A stretch of 64,000 bases of DNA from Neisseria subflava (GTDB lineage Bacteria; Pseudomonadota; Gammaproteobacteria; Burkholderiales; Neisseriaceae), in the NCBI RefSeq assembly GCF_024205745.1, contig NZ_CP073117.1, positions 1,984,001 to 2,048,000 of the forward strand, written 5' to 3'. The translations under genes were made by a program, and so were the position numbers. This document shows, one piece after another, positions 35,686 through 45,122 of this stretch; the stretch's first letter is position 1, and every line of letters begins with the position of its first letter. Below the pieces are notes generated by a model, which was not told where the DNA came from, did not search any database, and saw nothing but the letters and a program-made list of their open reading frames with translations.

Positions 35686-36264
35686 TTAACCAAACACTTT
35701 TTCCAAGTGTGCTTGGTAGTCTGCTAAGTATTGTGCTACTTGTGGATTTTTAATCACATCGTTACATAAGAATGTCGGCAGACGGGTCAAGCCGATGAAC
35801 TCGTTGAGTTTGTGAAAGTGCATATATAACGCATCCACGCCTTTTCCTTCAAAGAAGTCTCCTTCACGAGTGAACGCTCCAATCGGGGCATTCCATGTAA
35901 GTGAAAGCATGTGTTTTTTGTTTTGCAACAAGCCACCTGTGCCGTAGCCTTCAGTCGGATTGACACGATGGCGACCATCACTGTGGTAAAGTTTGCCGTG
36001 TCCGGCGGTTAATACTTCGTCTATGTATTTTTTCACTGTCCAAGGTTCGTGCATCCACCAACCTGGCATCTGCCAAATCACGGCATCCATCCACAAGAAT
36101 TTTTCGATTTCTGCTTCAACATCATAGCCGGCATCAATTACAGTTTCTTTTACATTGTGTCCAAGTGCGGTCAAAACTTCTTTCGCTTTTTTGTGAAGCG
36201 TGTGATTTAACTCGCCATGCGAATGACCGAACTCTTTTCCACCGTCTAGTAATAAAATATTCAT
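35686..36264 (-). CDS. mdaB: NAD(P)H quinone oxidoreductase, MdaB/flavodoxin-like
   Basis: A 192-residue protein of the NQO/MdaB flavodoxin-like group, reducing quinones by two electrons with NAD(P)H to limit oxidative stress. Family pattern: NILLLDGGKEFGHSHGELNHTL (FMN phosphate region), IWQMPGWWMHEPWTVKKYIDEVL, the YGTGGLLQNKKHMLSLTWNAP glycine loop. ATG 36264 is chosen since protein-like sequence begins there (the frame is open 43 codons further up). It is close to the left border of the secretion locus but has no link to it. Confidence 0.88.
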   Translation of the reverse strand: MNILLLDGGKEFGHSHGELNHTLHKKAKEVLTALGHNVKETVIDAGYDVEAEIEKFLWMDAVIWQMPGWWMHEPWTVKKYIDEVLTAGHGKLYHSDGRHRVNPTEGYGTGGLLQNKKHMLSLTWNAPIGAFTREGDFFEGKGVDALYMHFHKLNEFIGLTRLPTFLCNDVIKNPQVAQYLADYQAHLEKVFG

Positions 36265-36814
36265 CTTTTTGCTTCTAAAATAAATAATTATAAAAATGGG
36301 GCTATCATTATGCCATTTACTGCATCTTTTAAAAGTGCATTCACCTACTAATAGACGCAAGTCATTTTGTAGTAATTTTGGTACGCCACCCAAATATCCT
36401 TGACCCGAACGGCGATTATTTGCCGAATTTTATGCATACCGTTCAACAACTCCCTGAAAATGCCCTTACTACGCGTTTGAATTTTTTCCGCCAATACGGT
36501 CAACTTGAGACTTTTGCAAAGGTCTCAGCCTATGGCTTTGTGGTAGTCGCAGCTTTACAAATAGTATTGCTGGAAAACTTAAGACACGTTCATTGCATTA
36601 AGAGCTATTTGAATTCCGCTAAATGAATCTAACCTACAAAGTTTTAAGTAATAAAGCATAAAGGCCGTCTGAAAGATTTTCAAACAGCCTTTATGCTTTC
36701 ATTAATATACAACCTTAACAGCATAAGCCTACGGTTGCTTTTTATGTTTCACACATTCTGTATCATCTAAATAATATATTGCTTCAATTACAAGCATAAA
36801 CGTCATGTTCAATA
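36265..36814. other. Region between quinone reductase and virB11: IS end and uptake sequence
   Basis: No complete gene. GAGACTTTTGCAAAGGTCTC (36509-36528) contains the right-end repeat of the IS1106-like elements seen at 9947 and 30127. A short frame (36378-36626) reads through it and has no known match, so it is likely a scar. One inverted uptake pair lies at 36661-36692, downstream of virB11. Confidence 0.5.
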
Positions 36815-37834
36815 TCAAGTTTTAATAGGGTTAAAATCAATACCCGTAATATAACGTTGTCCAGCATGAGCTTTAATGTGTACAACAATATCAATGGTCT
36901 GCCTGAGCAGATTTTTAATAACTTCAAACTCCAGACCACTTCCTTCTGGTGATGCTTTTACCATTAATGCTAATTGATCCCATGTTTGTTCCGTGCTACC
37001 TGCATGGCAACTTGTAATAGATCCCGGGTGTCCAGATGCACAATTTCGAATAAAATAAAATGATTCGTCACCACGTAGCTCTGCTAGAATAATTCTATCC
37101 GGTTTCATACGCAGACAGGATTCCATACAACTTTTTGCCGTAATATTTGAACTGCCTTGTCCACCTTTTGAGTAAAGCAAATGAACTACATTTTCATGAG
37201 GAATGAATAGCTCCCTAGCATCCTCAATGCTGATTAGTCTCTCACTTAAAGGAATGTGATTAACCAATGCTTTCATAAAAGTAGTCTTACCACTGCCAGT
37301 TGCACCTGAAACGACTATATTCTTTTTATATTCAACGGCTTTTTTAAAAAATTCTTCGTAGTTCCGATTGTTCTTCAGTTCGACTAATTCCTTATCTTGA
37401 GGAGATAATTCCCCATTTAACTCAATAATCTGACTAAAGAAACCATCTTTACTATACTGGCTTAAGCTCTTTGTGTGTTTTGATGGTAAACGGATTGTAA
37501 TTGAAGCTTTTCCTGCATCACAGGCAGGAGGAATCACAAATTGGGCACGTTGTCCTGTGGGGAATGTCAACGATACCATCGGCTCCGCTTCCGTAATTCG
37601 CTGCCCAGTATTACTTTCATTAACAACAGCAGTACAGAACTGACGTGCCCTATCAAAGTTTAGCGTATTTACTTCTACCTTTTTCCAACCCTGAGAGGTT
37701 TCTAAAAATACCTCTCCTGGTCTATTAATACAAATCTCAGTCACATCAGGATCTTTTAAGAAAGAGGTAATTCCCAATACTTCATATTGATAATCTAAGA
37801 AATCCGCTGAAATTGTTGAGTTTAATTCATCCAT
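36815..37834 (-). CDS. virB11: Type IV secretion ATPase VirB11
   Basis: A 339-residue hexameric traffic ATPase, peripheral on the inner membrane, powering assembly and translocation. The N-terminal domain holds CINRPGEVFLE and FPTGQRAQFVIPPACD; the C-terminal RecA-like domain has Walker A VVSGATGSGKTTFMKAL (about 172-188), SIEDARELF (Asp box), CLRMKPDRIILAELRGDESFYF (Walker B) and the His box ITSCHAGS. Last gene of the minus-strand half of the locus; an effector gene lies between it and the other vir genes. Confidence 0.96.
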   Translation of the reverse strand: MDELNSTISADFLDYQYEVLGITSFLKDPDVTEICINRPGEVFLETSQGWKKVEVNTLNFDRARQFCTAVVNESNTGQRITEAEPMVSLTFPTGQRAQFVIPPACDAGKASITIRLPSKHTKSLSQYSKDGFFSQIIELNGELSPQDKELVELKNNRNYEEFFKKAVEYKKNIVVSGATGSGKTTFMKALVNHIPLSERLISIEDARELFIPHENVVHLLYSKGGQGSSNITAKSCMESCLRMKPDRIILAELRGDESFYFIRNCASGHPGSITSCHAGSTEQTWDQLALMVKASPEGSGLEFEVIKNLLRQTIDIVVHIKAHAGQRYITGIDFNPIKT

Positions 37835-37918
37835 AGTTAAAAATAAATTGATTTAAAATATGCGATTATAATGAAATTTAAAACTTGAGGAAGTTTTTTA
37901 TTCAAGATCAAGAAACAC

Positions 37919-39625
37919 CTATATTCCCCGAGCTTGTACTTGTGACAACTGTCTTTGCTGTGTTTCTAATTCAAATTGCTGAGCTGTTACCTGTACCTTT
38001 ATAAGACTTTCCTCTATCGGTGTAACTGCAGCTTTTTGCATATCCACAGAAGCAGTTCTTAATTCAGGAGCCTTGTCACCAATAAGAATCTGACCATTCT
38101 CTTTGATATTGATTAAAGAAGCCCCTCGCATCTTATTTGCATATCCTTCAGCAGTCAATGCCATAGCAATATTATCTAAGCTTCTTTCATCGTAGCTAAT
38201 ATCCTTTTTATTACAGAATTCAGTAAAAATTTGTTTACTTTGCTGATAGATATTTTGAGCATGTTGTGGGATAGCTTCCAACTTTAAAGGCTTCACAGAT
38301 TGCATATTATCCCAATCGCCAGGAACAGGAGCATGCGCTATGTTGCTCTTAGGTTGATGTAAAATCTTAGTACTGTCTATTCCTGTAGCAGAATGTACTC
38401 TAATACTATTACTATCTCTGACACCTCTACTATATTGGCCTGTTTTCTTTTCTTGTAAATGAATGCCTAAATCCCCATTTTTGAAATTTTCAATTTTAAG
38501 ACCATTTACATCTAATGTCCCCGTATTTCTATCCCATTCATATACTATTCCAGCACTACGGTAAACGAAACGGTTTGGTTGAGATAAATCACGTACACCA
38601 CCCTGTAATATATGGCCATTTAATGACACTTCACCCTTGCCGTCTGAATCTCGGATAATATCTAAATTATCAGCACGATATTTGTCATGTCCTTTACCAC
38701 CAAATAATTTATCTCTTCCGGAATTACCGGCTAAAACATCATTACCATTACCACCAATTAATACATCATTACCACTACCGCCTAATAAAATGTCATTTTG
38801 ATTAGTACCTTTTAGAATATCATCACCGGCATCTCCATACATATATGCACCACTTTTTAAGAAAGTCTTAGATCTGCCTATTAATAAACTATCACGGCTA
38901 TATGATCCATCAGCAACGACTTTATTGTTACCCTTATTTCCAAACGTATCATAATCTGCCATATGTTTGACAAATACTTGTTTATCTTCCGGTCTTAAGA
39001 ATGCCTCAGAAAAGTCTTTGGCAAAATTAGTACGGTTATTCAGAAAGTAATAAATATCTTTTTCGTAATAACTCAATCTAATAGATCCATTTTCTTCTGA
39101 ATTTGGACGCATACCATACATATTTTGGCGAGCAATCAAATCCTTAACTTGCTCGAAAGATTTACCCTTGATATAAGGATAAAGATCACCGCTAATTTGA
39201 GTACTATAAGCACTTCCATTATTTCGCTCTTCATAAGCAATCATACGTGCTTCATTAAAGATTGCCTCTGCTTCTCCATAGCCTCGTGCTTGAGCATAAG
39301 CTTTAGCAGTATTATAATAACTCGCTGATTTAGCCTGATATTTACCCAATGCATGTCCTATTTCATGGGCTACTGCTGTGGCAGTAGTATACACTGTTCC
39401 TGGTCGGAAATAGATGTTTCTATCGTTGGAGTCATAATACGCATTACTCTTACTATTTGTAACTTTGAAAAAACCCTGTCCTTTACTGCTAAACTGATTA
39501 ATCTGTCTAACCAGCTCATAATCTGCCTTTATCCTGTCTAATTCTGACATGGTGGAATTAAATTGTGTTTTATGGAAACCTAATATTTTTAATTGAGTTT
39601 CTGCTTTTTCGTTTAATTTAGTCAT
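37919..39625 (-). CDS. T4SS effector: zinc metalloprotease with RTX repeats and XVIPCD-like C-terminus
   Basis: A 568-residue protein without signal peptide. The zinc-binding HExxH motif is HEIGH at 87-91, with a downstream NEARMIAYEE glutamate as possible third ligand. Residues about 263-316 carry RTX nonapeptides (GGSGNDVLIGGNGNDVLAG...), calcium-binding repeats that fold outside the cytosol. The last ~118 residues match the XVIPCD pattern of X-T4SS effectors: RSLDNIAMALTAEGYANKM, ILIGDKAPELRTASVDM, the AVTPIEESL element and a Q-rich end (QQRQLSQVQARGI). Xanthomonas effectors combine similar lytic and RTX domains. The gene sits between virD4 and virB11 and 18 bases after a lipoprotein gene, its likely immunity partner. 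Confidence 0.88.
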   Translation of the reverse strand: MTKLNEKAETQLKILGFHKTQFNSTMSELDRIKADYELVRQINQFSSKGQGFFKVTNSKSNAYYDSNDRNIYFRPGTVYTTATAVAHEIGHALGKYQAKSASYYNTAKAYAQARGYGEAEAIFNEARMIAYEERNNGSAYSTQISGDLYPYIKGKSFEQVKDLIARQNMYGMRPNSEENGSIRLSYYEKDIYYFLNNRTNFAKDFSEAFLRPEDKQVFVKHMADYDTFGNKGNNKVVADGSYSRDSLLIGRSKTFLKSGAYMYGDAGDDILKGTNQNDILLGGSGNDVLIGGNGNDVLAGNSGRDKLFGGKGHDKYRADNLDIIRDSDGKGEVSLNGHILQGGVRDLSQPNRFVYRSAGIVYEWDRNTGTLDVNGLKIENFKNGDLGIHLQEKKTGQYSRGVRDSNSIRVHSATGIDSTKILHQPKSNIAHAPVPGDWDNMQSVKPLKLEAIPQHAQNIYQQSKQIFTEFCNKKDISYDERSLDNIAMALTAEGYANKMRGASLINIKENGQILIGDKAPELRTASVDMQKAAVTPIEESLIKVQVTAQQFELETQQRQLSQVQARGI

Positions 39626-39643
39626 AATATATTAGTCTCGATA

Positions 39644-40285
39644 TCAATAACCCATCGGACTCATTTCTGTATTACTATAAAAAGTAAATGATGTAATTGC
39701 TCCAGAACCGTTGTTTGCTGCAATTATTTCACGACCGTTTTCACGCCAGTAGTAATCAACCAGCTCTTTAATTGGGTCACTTTCACGTCTTGGATAATAA
39801 TCCCCATACTCAGGAGGCATTTCTTTCTCCTTAGGCTTCGGTAAAAAGTCGGGAAATCTGTTTTCTGGGAAAATACTTATTTTTTCTTTGAAATATTGTT
39901 TGGTCGGTAAAATAATGAAACTGGTTTGATATGAACTATATTGTACTGCCACATACAATCCGATAGGAGAAGCAAAATTTTCGAAATGATTATTGACATA
40001 ACCTTCAACAACAGGAATTTGCCAAATATTTTCTAATTCTAGCGCATACATTGCATATAGGCAGTCATCTTTAAAGGCCGCATCATACATCTGCTTAATT
40101 AGATCATCCCGATTTTCTACTTTGTGCAACATACCTCGGCAACGATTGCGTACCTGTTCCATAGTTATTTCCTTTTGTATATTCTGCATCTTGGAAGAAT
40201 CCTTAATATTTTTATTACTAATCTGCGGAGTACAGGAAGTCACCAAGCATACAGTTAATATGGCTGTAATCGCTGATAGTTTCAT
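39644..40285 (-). CDS. Lipoprotein, probable immunity protein to the RTX protease effector
   Basis: A 213-residue lipoprotein with lipobox VTSC (Cys18, MKLSAITAILTVCLVTSC) and a periplasmic domain with RNRCRGMLHKVENRDDL, DCLYAMYALELEN, and a FTFYSNTEMSPMGY ending. It is directly upstream of the metalloprotease effector on the same strand (18-base gap) and downstream of virD4. No family recognised. Position and lipoprotein nature match the periplasmic X-T4SS immunity proteins that protect the producer and its kin. Confidence 0.8.
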   Translation of the reverse strand: MKLSAITAILTVCLVTSCTPQISNKNIKDSSKMQNIQKEITMEQVRNRCRGMLHKVENRDDLIKQMYDAAFKDDCLYAMYALELENIWQIPVVEGYVNNHFENFASPIGLYVAVQYSSYQTSFIILPTKQYFKEKISIFPENRFPDFLPKPKEKEMPPEYGDYYPRRESDPIKELVDYYWRENGREIIAANNGSGAITSFTFYSNTEMSPMGY

Positions 40286-40348
40286 ATAAATTCCTTTTTA
40301 ATCATTCTGGAAATTTAATTTTCGGACGGCCTTGAGCTTTTATTACTA

Positions 40349-42040
40349 TTACCGTTTTCCTTTTAACGAGGCAACTTTCACTGCCCCCATCAGTCGTTTG
40401 GTAAATGTTCCATCTTGGTAATAACGGATTTTCCCCACTTGCGCCGGATGTGACATACCTTCGTAAAGGATAATTTCTTTATCTTGGCTCATTGCCTTTA
40501 ACTCTTGCGGCAACATCAGTGCGCGACGTTCTTCGCTTTCCGATACACTACGTTCGCGTCCACGGCTGACATTTTTTCTTTTCACTGTGGTATAACCCAG
40601 CATTTCGGAGTATTCGTTTGCATCCTGCTGTTCTCTAGGAGTATAGATAATTTGCAAAGCATGGTTAGTGATAATGGTACGTGCATATTCTTTGCCATAG
40701 ACAGCATCCAGCTGGGCAACTGATTGGATAATCGGAAATAGGCGAATGTTGTAACCTGCCATATAGCTGACGGAATGAGCAATAATTTCAACTTTACCAA
40801 TACTTGTGAACTCATCCATCAACAGCATACATTGATGTTTCAAATCTGGGTTGTCCTGAGGCAGCTCTTTCGTATTCTGGTTGATAAGTTGAGAGAAAAA
40901 TAGGTTGACAATGACCCTTGATTCAGCAAGTTTATTGGGAAGAATGCCGATATAGATAGTCATTTTCTTTTTACGTACGTCAGTTAACAGAAAATCATCA
41001 GCTGAAGTAGCGGAATCAATGACGGGATTAATCCATGGGTTTAAAGGTTCTTTAAATGTCCCCATGATAGAACCGAAAGTTTCTTTTTCTTGAGAAATTA
41101 AGCCAGAAAAAGCTGTTTTTGTAGCCTCGCTGAGATATGGTTGTTGCGATAAAGATGTAAAATACTCCTTAAGCTCTGTTCCATTACCTGATGAAAGGCG
41201 GTATATTTTTCCTAATGTACAGGCTGGCTCATTTTCTTTGCCCTCCACAGGAAAATCAGCCATTGCTTCATGCTCATCAAAACAATAAAGTGAAAATGCC
41301 AAAAATGCATTTCTTGCCTGCGCCACCCAGAACTTATCACGACTATCTCCATCCGGATACAACATTGCAGCTATCGACATCAAGTCCGACACTCGTTGGT
41401 CCGGATCGGAAGAAACGTAGGTAAACGGATTCCAACGATGCGTCCTACCATCTTCAGCAAATGGATTAAATAGATATACTTCCTGGCCTAACACCTCTTT
41501 ACGGTAGCCACTAGTCAAGTTGAAGTTTTCCTGTTTAATATCCAATACTACTACCGATCCTTTATAGCTTAATAGATTCGGTATTACGATGCCGACACCT
41601 TTACCAGATCGAGTTGGAGCCGCTAATAAGGCGAATTGCTGGCCATTGTAATGTAATAATTTACCGTTGTATTTACCAACAACAATTGAGGTATCCGTCT
41701 GTTTAAAAAATCCAGCTTTTGACAAATCAGCCATTCCGGCAAATCGTGCCTCCCCATGAAGACTCTGGGAGGCAGTACGCCAAATAGGAATTAAACCAAT
41801 CAGGCCAATCAAAAAGGTTAAACCAAATCCAACAATTCCTGAAGTTTTAATCTGTAACGAGTATTTGGCAACTTGAGGAATATCTAATGTATTATAGTAT
41901 TTAAACCATGTTGTGAGCAGCAAAGGGGTTTTATCTAAGCCTAACCATTGTAGTAGGATAAAACCTGATAAATAACAACCCAATAACAAAGAGATTAATA
42001 ATAGAAATACCGTGACAATAGATTTGTTTTTTAGAGTCAT
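40349..42040 (-). CDS. virD4: Type IV coupling protein VirD4
   Basis: A 563-residue inner-membrane ATPase that recruits substrates; in X-T4SS its all-alpha domain binds the XVIPCD. Two N-terminal membrane helices (about 8-35 and 65-85), then Walker A APTRSGKGVGIVIPN (about 136-150), a VYLFNPFAEDGRTHRWNPF segment, an alpha-domain, Walker B LLMDEFTSIG (about 415) and VAQLDAVYG, ending with ALMLPQELKAMSQDKEIILYEG. No relaxase gene lies next to it, unlike in conjugation loci. Confidence 0.96.
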   Translation of the reverse strand: MTLKNKSIVTVFLLLISLLLGCYLSGFILLQWLGLDKTPLLLTTWFKYYNTLDIPQVAKYSLQIKTSGIVGFGLTFLIGLIGLIPIWRTASQSLHGEARFAGMADLSKAGFFKQTDTSIVVGKYNGKLLHYNGQQFALLAAPTRSGKGVGIVIPNLLSYKGSVVVLDIKQENFNLTSGYRKEVLGQEVYLFNPFAEDGRTHRWNPFTYVSSDPDQRVSDLMSIAAMLYPDGDSRDKFWVAQARNAFLAFSLYCFDEHEAMADFPVEGKENEPACTLGKIYRLSSGNGTELKEYFTSLSQQPYLSEATKTAFSGLISQEKETFGSIMGTFKEPLNPWINPVIDSATSADDFLLTDVRKKKMTIYIGILPNKLAESRVIVNLFFSQLINQNTKELPQDNPDLKHQCMLLMDEFTSIGKVEIIAHSVSYMAGYNIRLFPIIQSVAQLDAVYGKEYARTIITNHALQIIYTPREQQDANEYSEMLGYTTVKRKNVSRGRERSVSESEERRALMLPQELKAMSQDKEIILYEGMSHPAQVGKIRYYQDGTFTKRLMGAVKVASLKGKR

Positions 42041-42308
42041 TATAATACCTATAAGTTAAATAATTGAATTATTTTGAATTTTTATTTGAGATGTAAATTT
42101 TCAGATAGTTTTTAGTATCTTGCATTTAAGAAAGACTATTCTTAGACCACCGACCGAATTCTTATGCTATCTTCTCTATACAAACTCTTAGATTCTCATT
42201 TAATCATAGAGAGTTATCGACAGCAGCATGATGAAGATTTTCCATAATTCCTCCTTATTATGAGGCCTAATAATTAGGCCGTCTGAAAAAATAGACGGCC
42301 TTTTATGG
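42041..42308. other. Gap between virD4 and virB10 with an inverted uptake pair
   Basis: AT-rich, no gene. Contains AGGCCGTCT/AGACGGCCT arms at 42276-42301, a probable terminator behind virB10. A promoter for virD4 and the effector unit must therefore lie in this gap or the read-through is partial. Confidence 0.5.
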
Positions 42309-43481
42309 TTACTGCATTACCGAACTGAAATCAATATCCTGGGCAGTATAAATATTAATCAAAGTACCTTGATTTATTGTTACTGTATTAGGACGAGCAT
42401 TATTTCGTTCAAGTTGATTGATAGCCTGTTGTTTCAATGTATTGGCTGTCTCACTTTCAAAAGGATTAGTACTAGTTGATGTCATAGTTGTAACCGTTTG
42501 TCCTTGTGGACCATATTCAGTAGCAGCATATTTAAAAGCATCTGAAATCATACTAATCAATAAAGCCGATGCCAAACGTGATCCCCAGTGAGACTTAAAT
42601 TTACCGACATGACCTGCTGCACCAAGATTATCTACTCCAGGAGATTCCAGTGTTACATCGATACCATCGGGTGTTATAACTCGATTCCAGATAATCTCCA
42701 TCCGTGGACCAGTAGGGTTACTGGAGCCATATTGCCCCATTACTTTTGAACCTTTCGGCAATAAGAGATATTTTCCACTTGCAGAATATACAGGTTCAGT
42801 AATGATACAAGATGTAAATCCTTTTACCTCAGAAATAATTTTAGTTTCTAATACACAACGCAAATAAGTCCCTTGTTGAAGCAACTTATCCCTATTATGC
42901 ATATAACGGACAGCATTAGCCTGAGCTGTACTTACTCCTGACTCTTTTTGAGCAGCCTCCCCGTCCTGAACAAATGCAGAATTCATATTAGCATACATAT
43001 CTCCTGCTGGAATAATCGGCTGTATAGGAACATTAGGAGTTGTTGGAGTTGATGGAGTTATAGGTGGCAAGGTCTCCACTACTGGTGGAGTAGTTACTTC
43101 TATTGTTTTTGTATTCGATGTATTATCCGTTTCTAATTCGGGCTTTTTGTCTTCTGCTAAATCAATTGAAGGGGGTTCCGTAACTTGAGTATCTGGAGCA
43201 GGTAAATCTGGTACAGTAACTACCTGAGGGCGTTCTGGAGGGGGAGCTTCATCAGAACCACTAAATTGATGATAGGCAAATGCCCCTAGTCCAGCTAACC
43301 CAAAACCTGCAGCTACAATAAACGCAATAGCTTTTTTGTTGACTGTACGGTCAACAGGAGCATTTAGTTGAGGAGCATTCTCCTCAAGTCCCGCCAATTG
43401 TTCTTGTTCGTATTGACTTGAATATAAATTTTGTGATGATTCACTATCTTTGTGATATTCATTATTTAGCTTATCAGACAT
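42309..43481 (-). CDS. virB10: T4SS core component VirB10
   Basis: A 390-residue envelope-spanning protein: cytosolic N-terminus, one membrane helix (about 50-70, IAFIVAAGFGLAGLGAFAY), a proline/threonine-rich periplasmic linker (about 75-170), and the C-terminal TrbI-type beta-barrel domain (about 200-390; GTYLRCVLETKIISEV, SCIITEPVYSASGKYLLLPKGSKVMGQY, the antennae-region GAAGHVGKFKSHWGSRL and the end GTLINIYTAQDIDFSSV). It bridges inner and outer membrane in the core complex with VirB7 and VirB9. Confidence 0.96.
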   Translation of the reverse strand: MSDKLNNEYHKDSESSQNLYSSQYEQEQLAGLEENAPQLNAPVDRTVNKKAIAFIVAAGFGLAGLGAFAYHQFSGSDEAPPPERPQVVTVPDLPAPDTQVTEPPSIDLAEDKKPELETDNTSNTKTIEVTTPPVVETLPPITPSTPTTPNVPIQPIIPAGDMYANMNSAFVQDGEAAQKESGVSTAQANAVRYMHNRDKLLQQGTYLRCVLETKIISEVKGFTSCIITEPVYSASGKYLLLPKGSKVMGQYGSSNPTGPRMEIIWNRVITPDGIDVTLESPGVDNLGAAGHVGKFKSHWGSRLASALLISMISDAFKYAATEYGPQGQTVTTMTSTSTNPFESETANTLKQQAINQLERNNARPNTVTINQGTLINIYTAQDIDFSSVMQ

Positions 43482-43483
43482 TC

Positions 43484-44209
43484 TTAATTCCTTTTTAATC
43501 CAACTACATCATTTCCATGTCTCAAAACTAAGAATGGATAAGTCCCATGGACAATAACTACATTACCTTCAACATTACTGTTTAAAACAAACTCAGCTCC
43601 TTTCTCTGATTTTCTGCCATAAACAGCAGGAAAATCACCTGTGAACTTGCCCTTATTCAAGTAGACATAGGTAAATCTGCCATCATCATAGACTTTTAAA
43701 GGAACTAGCCAACGAGATTTTTCATTTGCAGCCACATCATAATTAGTATTATAGATTTTAGAAGAATCATATTTCAGGCTATAACCAGCCAAAGTACTAG
43801 CACGAAGACTGAAATCCGTAGAATCGGGATATCTGAATTTAACTTGATAATTTACCCCTTTGTCTGAAGCTTCTGACAAATTGCCAACAACATTCTTCAA
43901 AACCTTAAGCTCAAAAATATATTGGTGAGCCTGAGTACGAACAATAAGATTAGTATCAACTGCATCAGCCTTTGGACGCAGATAAAATACATTTTCTCTA
44001 CGTACCAAATCCCATCCACCACTTAGGCCTGCACCAAAATCTTTAACCTTTTCACGAGAATCAAGTTCAATTTGTGTGACTACGCCTTGTGCCGTATGAA
44101 CGGGATAAGTTGTATTTTCTTGAAACGTATACTCTTGAATAGCTGCAGCATAGACGCTTCCTTGCAACAAACATGATGCTGCTGTTGCTAAAAACATTTT
44201 TCTTAACAT
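43484..44209 (-). CDS. virB9: T4SS core component VirB9
   Basis: A 241-residue periplasmic/outer-membrane-complex protein with a signal peptide (1-21). N-terminal domain with QGVVTQIELDSREKVKDFGAGLSGGWDLVRRENVFYLRPKA and the C-terminal VirB7/10-binding domain (KYDSSKIYNTNYDV, WLVPLKVYDDGRFTYVYL, VHGTYPFLVLRHGNDVVGLKRN). Two bases separate its stop from virB10; its ATG overlaps virB8 by one base. Confidence 0.96.
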   Translation of the reverse strand: MLRKMFLATAASCLLQGSVYAAAIQEYTFQENTTYPVHTAQGVVTQIELDSREKVKDFGAGLSGGWDLVRRENVFYLRPKADAVDTNLIVRTQAHQYIFELKVLKNVVGNLSEASDKGVNYQVKFRYPDSTDFSLRASTLAGYSLKYDSSKIYNTNYDVAANEKSRWLVPLKVYDDGRFTYVYLNKGKFTGDFPAVYGRKSEKGAEFVLNSNVEGNVVIVHGTYPFLVLRHGNDVVGLKRN

Positions 44210-45111
44210 TATTGATTTCCACTTTCAACAGATATAGGAGAAGCATTAGGAACATCATTATCTACAGATGTAGGAGCTTCTGACTGGGGCTGGGGTACAC
44301 TTTGTACTTGTTGCTGAGCCTGGCTTTCAGATGATGTTCCTACAGAAAGATAATCTGAAGATAAATCTTGAACAGGTGATTCACTAGCATCAGGATCAAC
44401 ACGATAAGACAATACCTGGAATCCCAGGGGATTTTTTAACCTATACTTTTCATCCATCTTCAAATTGCTATTATAAGTATAGGTCAGAGTAGCAACATTG
44501 CTATCCATAAATCTTGATATGCCAGTACTCTTATTTAATAAAAATCTTTGGAATCTTACTGTTGCGCTAGCATCGCGACCATCGGCCTTTCCACTATTAT
44601 TAAGGACGATACTCAAAATCTTAACGCGAATTGACTGAGCAGACCCATAAAGATTAAATGGGCTATTTGGGTTACTTTTATTCATCAGATTGCGGTAGCT
44701 GTCAGATACCCCAGCAACCGACATAGAATAAACTGTAGCCCAGTCATTATCATAAATAATCTGACTATCAAAAGATTCTCTAGCAATAATAAAGTGAGAA
44801 ATATTACTCTTATTTACTGCTTCATTTTTAGTAATATCTAAATTATTCCAATCACCGGCTAGTTTAGCAACAGTAGCTTGTCCCGTATAGACATCAGCCA
44901 TAACAAGATAAGGTTCTTTTTCTTTCAGCGGCAAAATATAAAATAATCCGCCAAGTAGACACAAAGAAGAGAAGGTAGAAATACCAGCAACAATCCATGC
45001 CCTTTTCTCACTTTTTTTGCGGATATCAACCAAGGTCGTTTCAAAATCCAAAGATCTTTTTACAGCCTTTTGGATATTGCCATCAGTAGTATTTTTACTT
45101 GATTTGAACAT
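44209..45111 (-). CDS. virB8: T4SS inner-membrane component VirB8
   Basis: A 300-residue bitopic protein: short cytosolic N-terminus (1-33), membrane helix (about 36-56, AWIVAGISTFSSLCLLGGLFYIL) and a periplasmic VirB8 domain of the NTF2-like fold (about 75-230; YVMADVYTGQ, YDNDWATVYSMSVAGVSDSYRNLM, VATLTYTYNSNLKMDEKYRLKNPLGFQVLSYRVD). The C-terminal 60 residues are a Q/S/P-rich extension. Overlaps virB9 by one base. Confidence 0.95.
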   Translation of the reverse strand: MFKSSKNTTDGNIQKAVKRSLDFETTLVDIRKKSEKRAWIVAGISTFSSLCLLGGLFYILPLKEKEPYLVMADVYTGQATVAKLAGDWNNLDITKNEAVNKSNISHFIIARESFDSQIIYDNDWATVYSMSVAGVSDSYRNLMNKSNPNSPFNLYGSAQSIRVKILSIVLNNSGKADGRDASATVRFQRFLLNKSTGISRFMDSNVATLTYTYNSNLKMDEKYRLKNPLGFQVLSYRVDPDASESPVQDLSSDYLSVGTSSESQAQQQVQSVPQPQSEAPTSVDNDVPNASPISVESGNQ

Positions 45112-45122
45112 ATATTTCCATT

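Noticed and set aside
36378-36626. 82-codon plus-strand frame near the T4SS border
   Set aside because: Runs through an IS end and has no ribosome site or family features; treated as a scar.
37919-39625. RTX repeats as a sign of a type I-secreted hemolysin (FrpC-like)
   Set aside because: The repeats are central rather than C-terminal, no type I transporter genes are near, and the C-terminus is XVIPCD-like with an adjacent T4SS.
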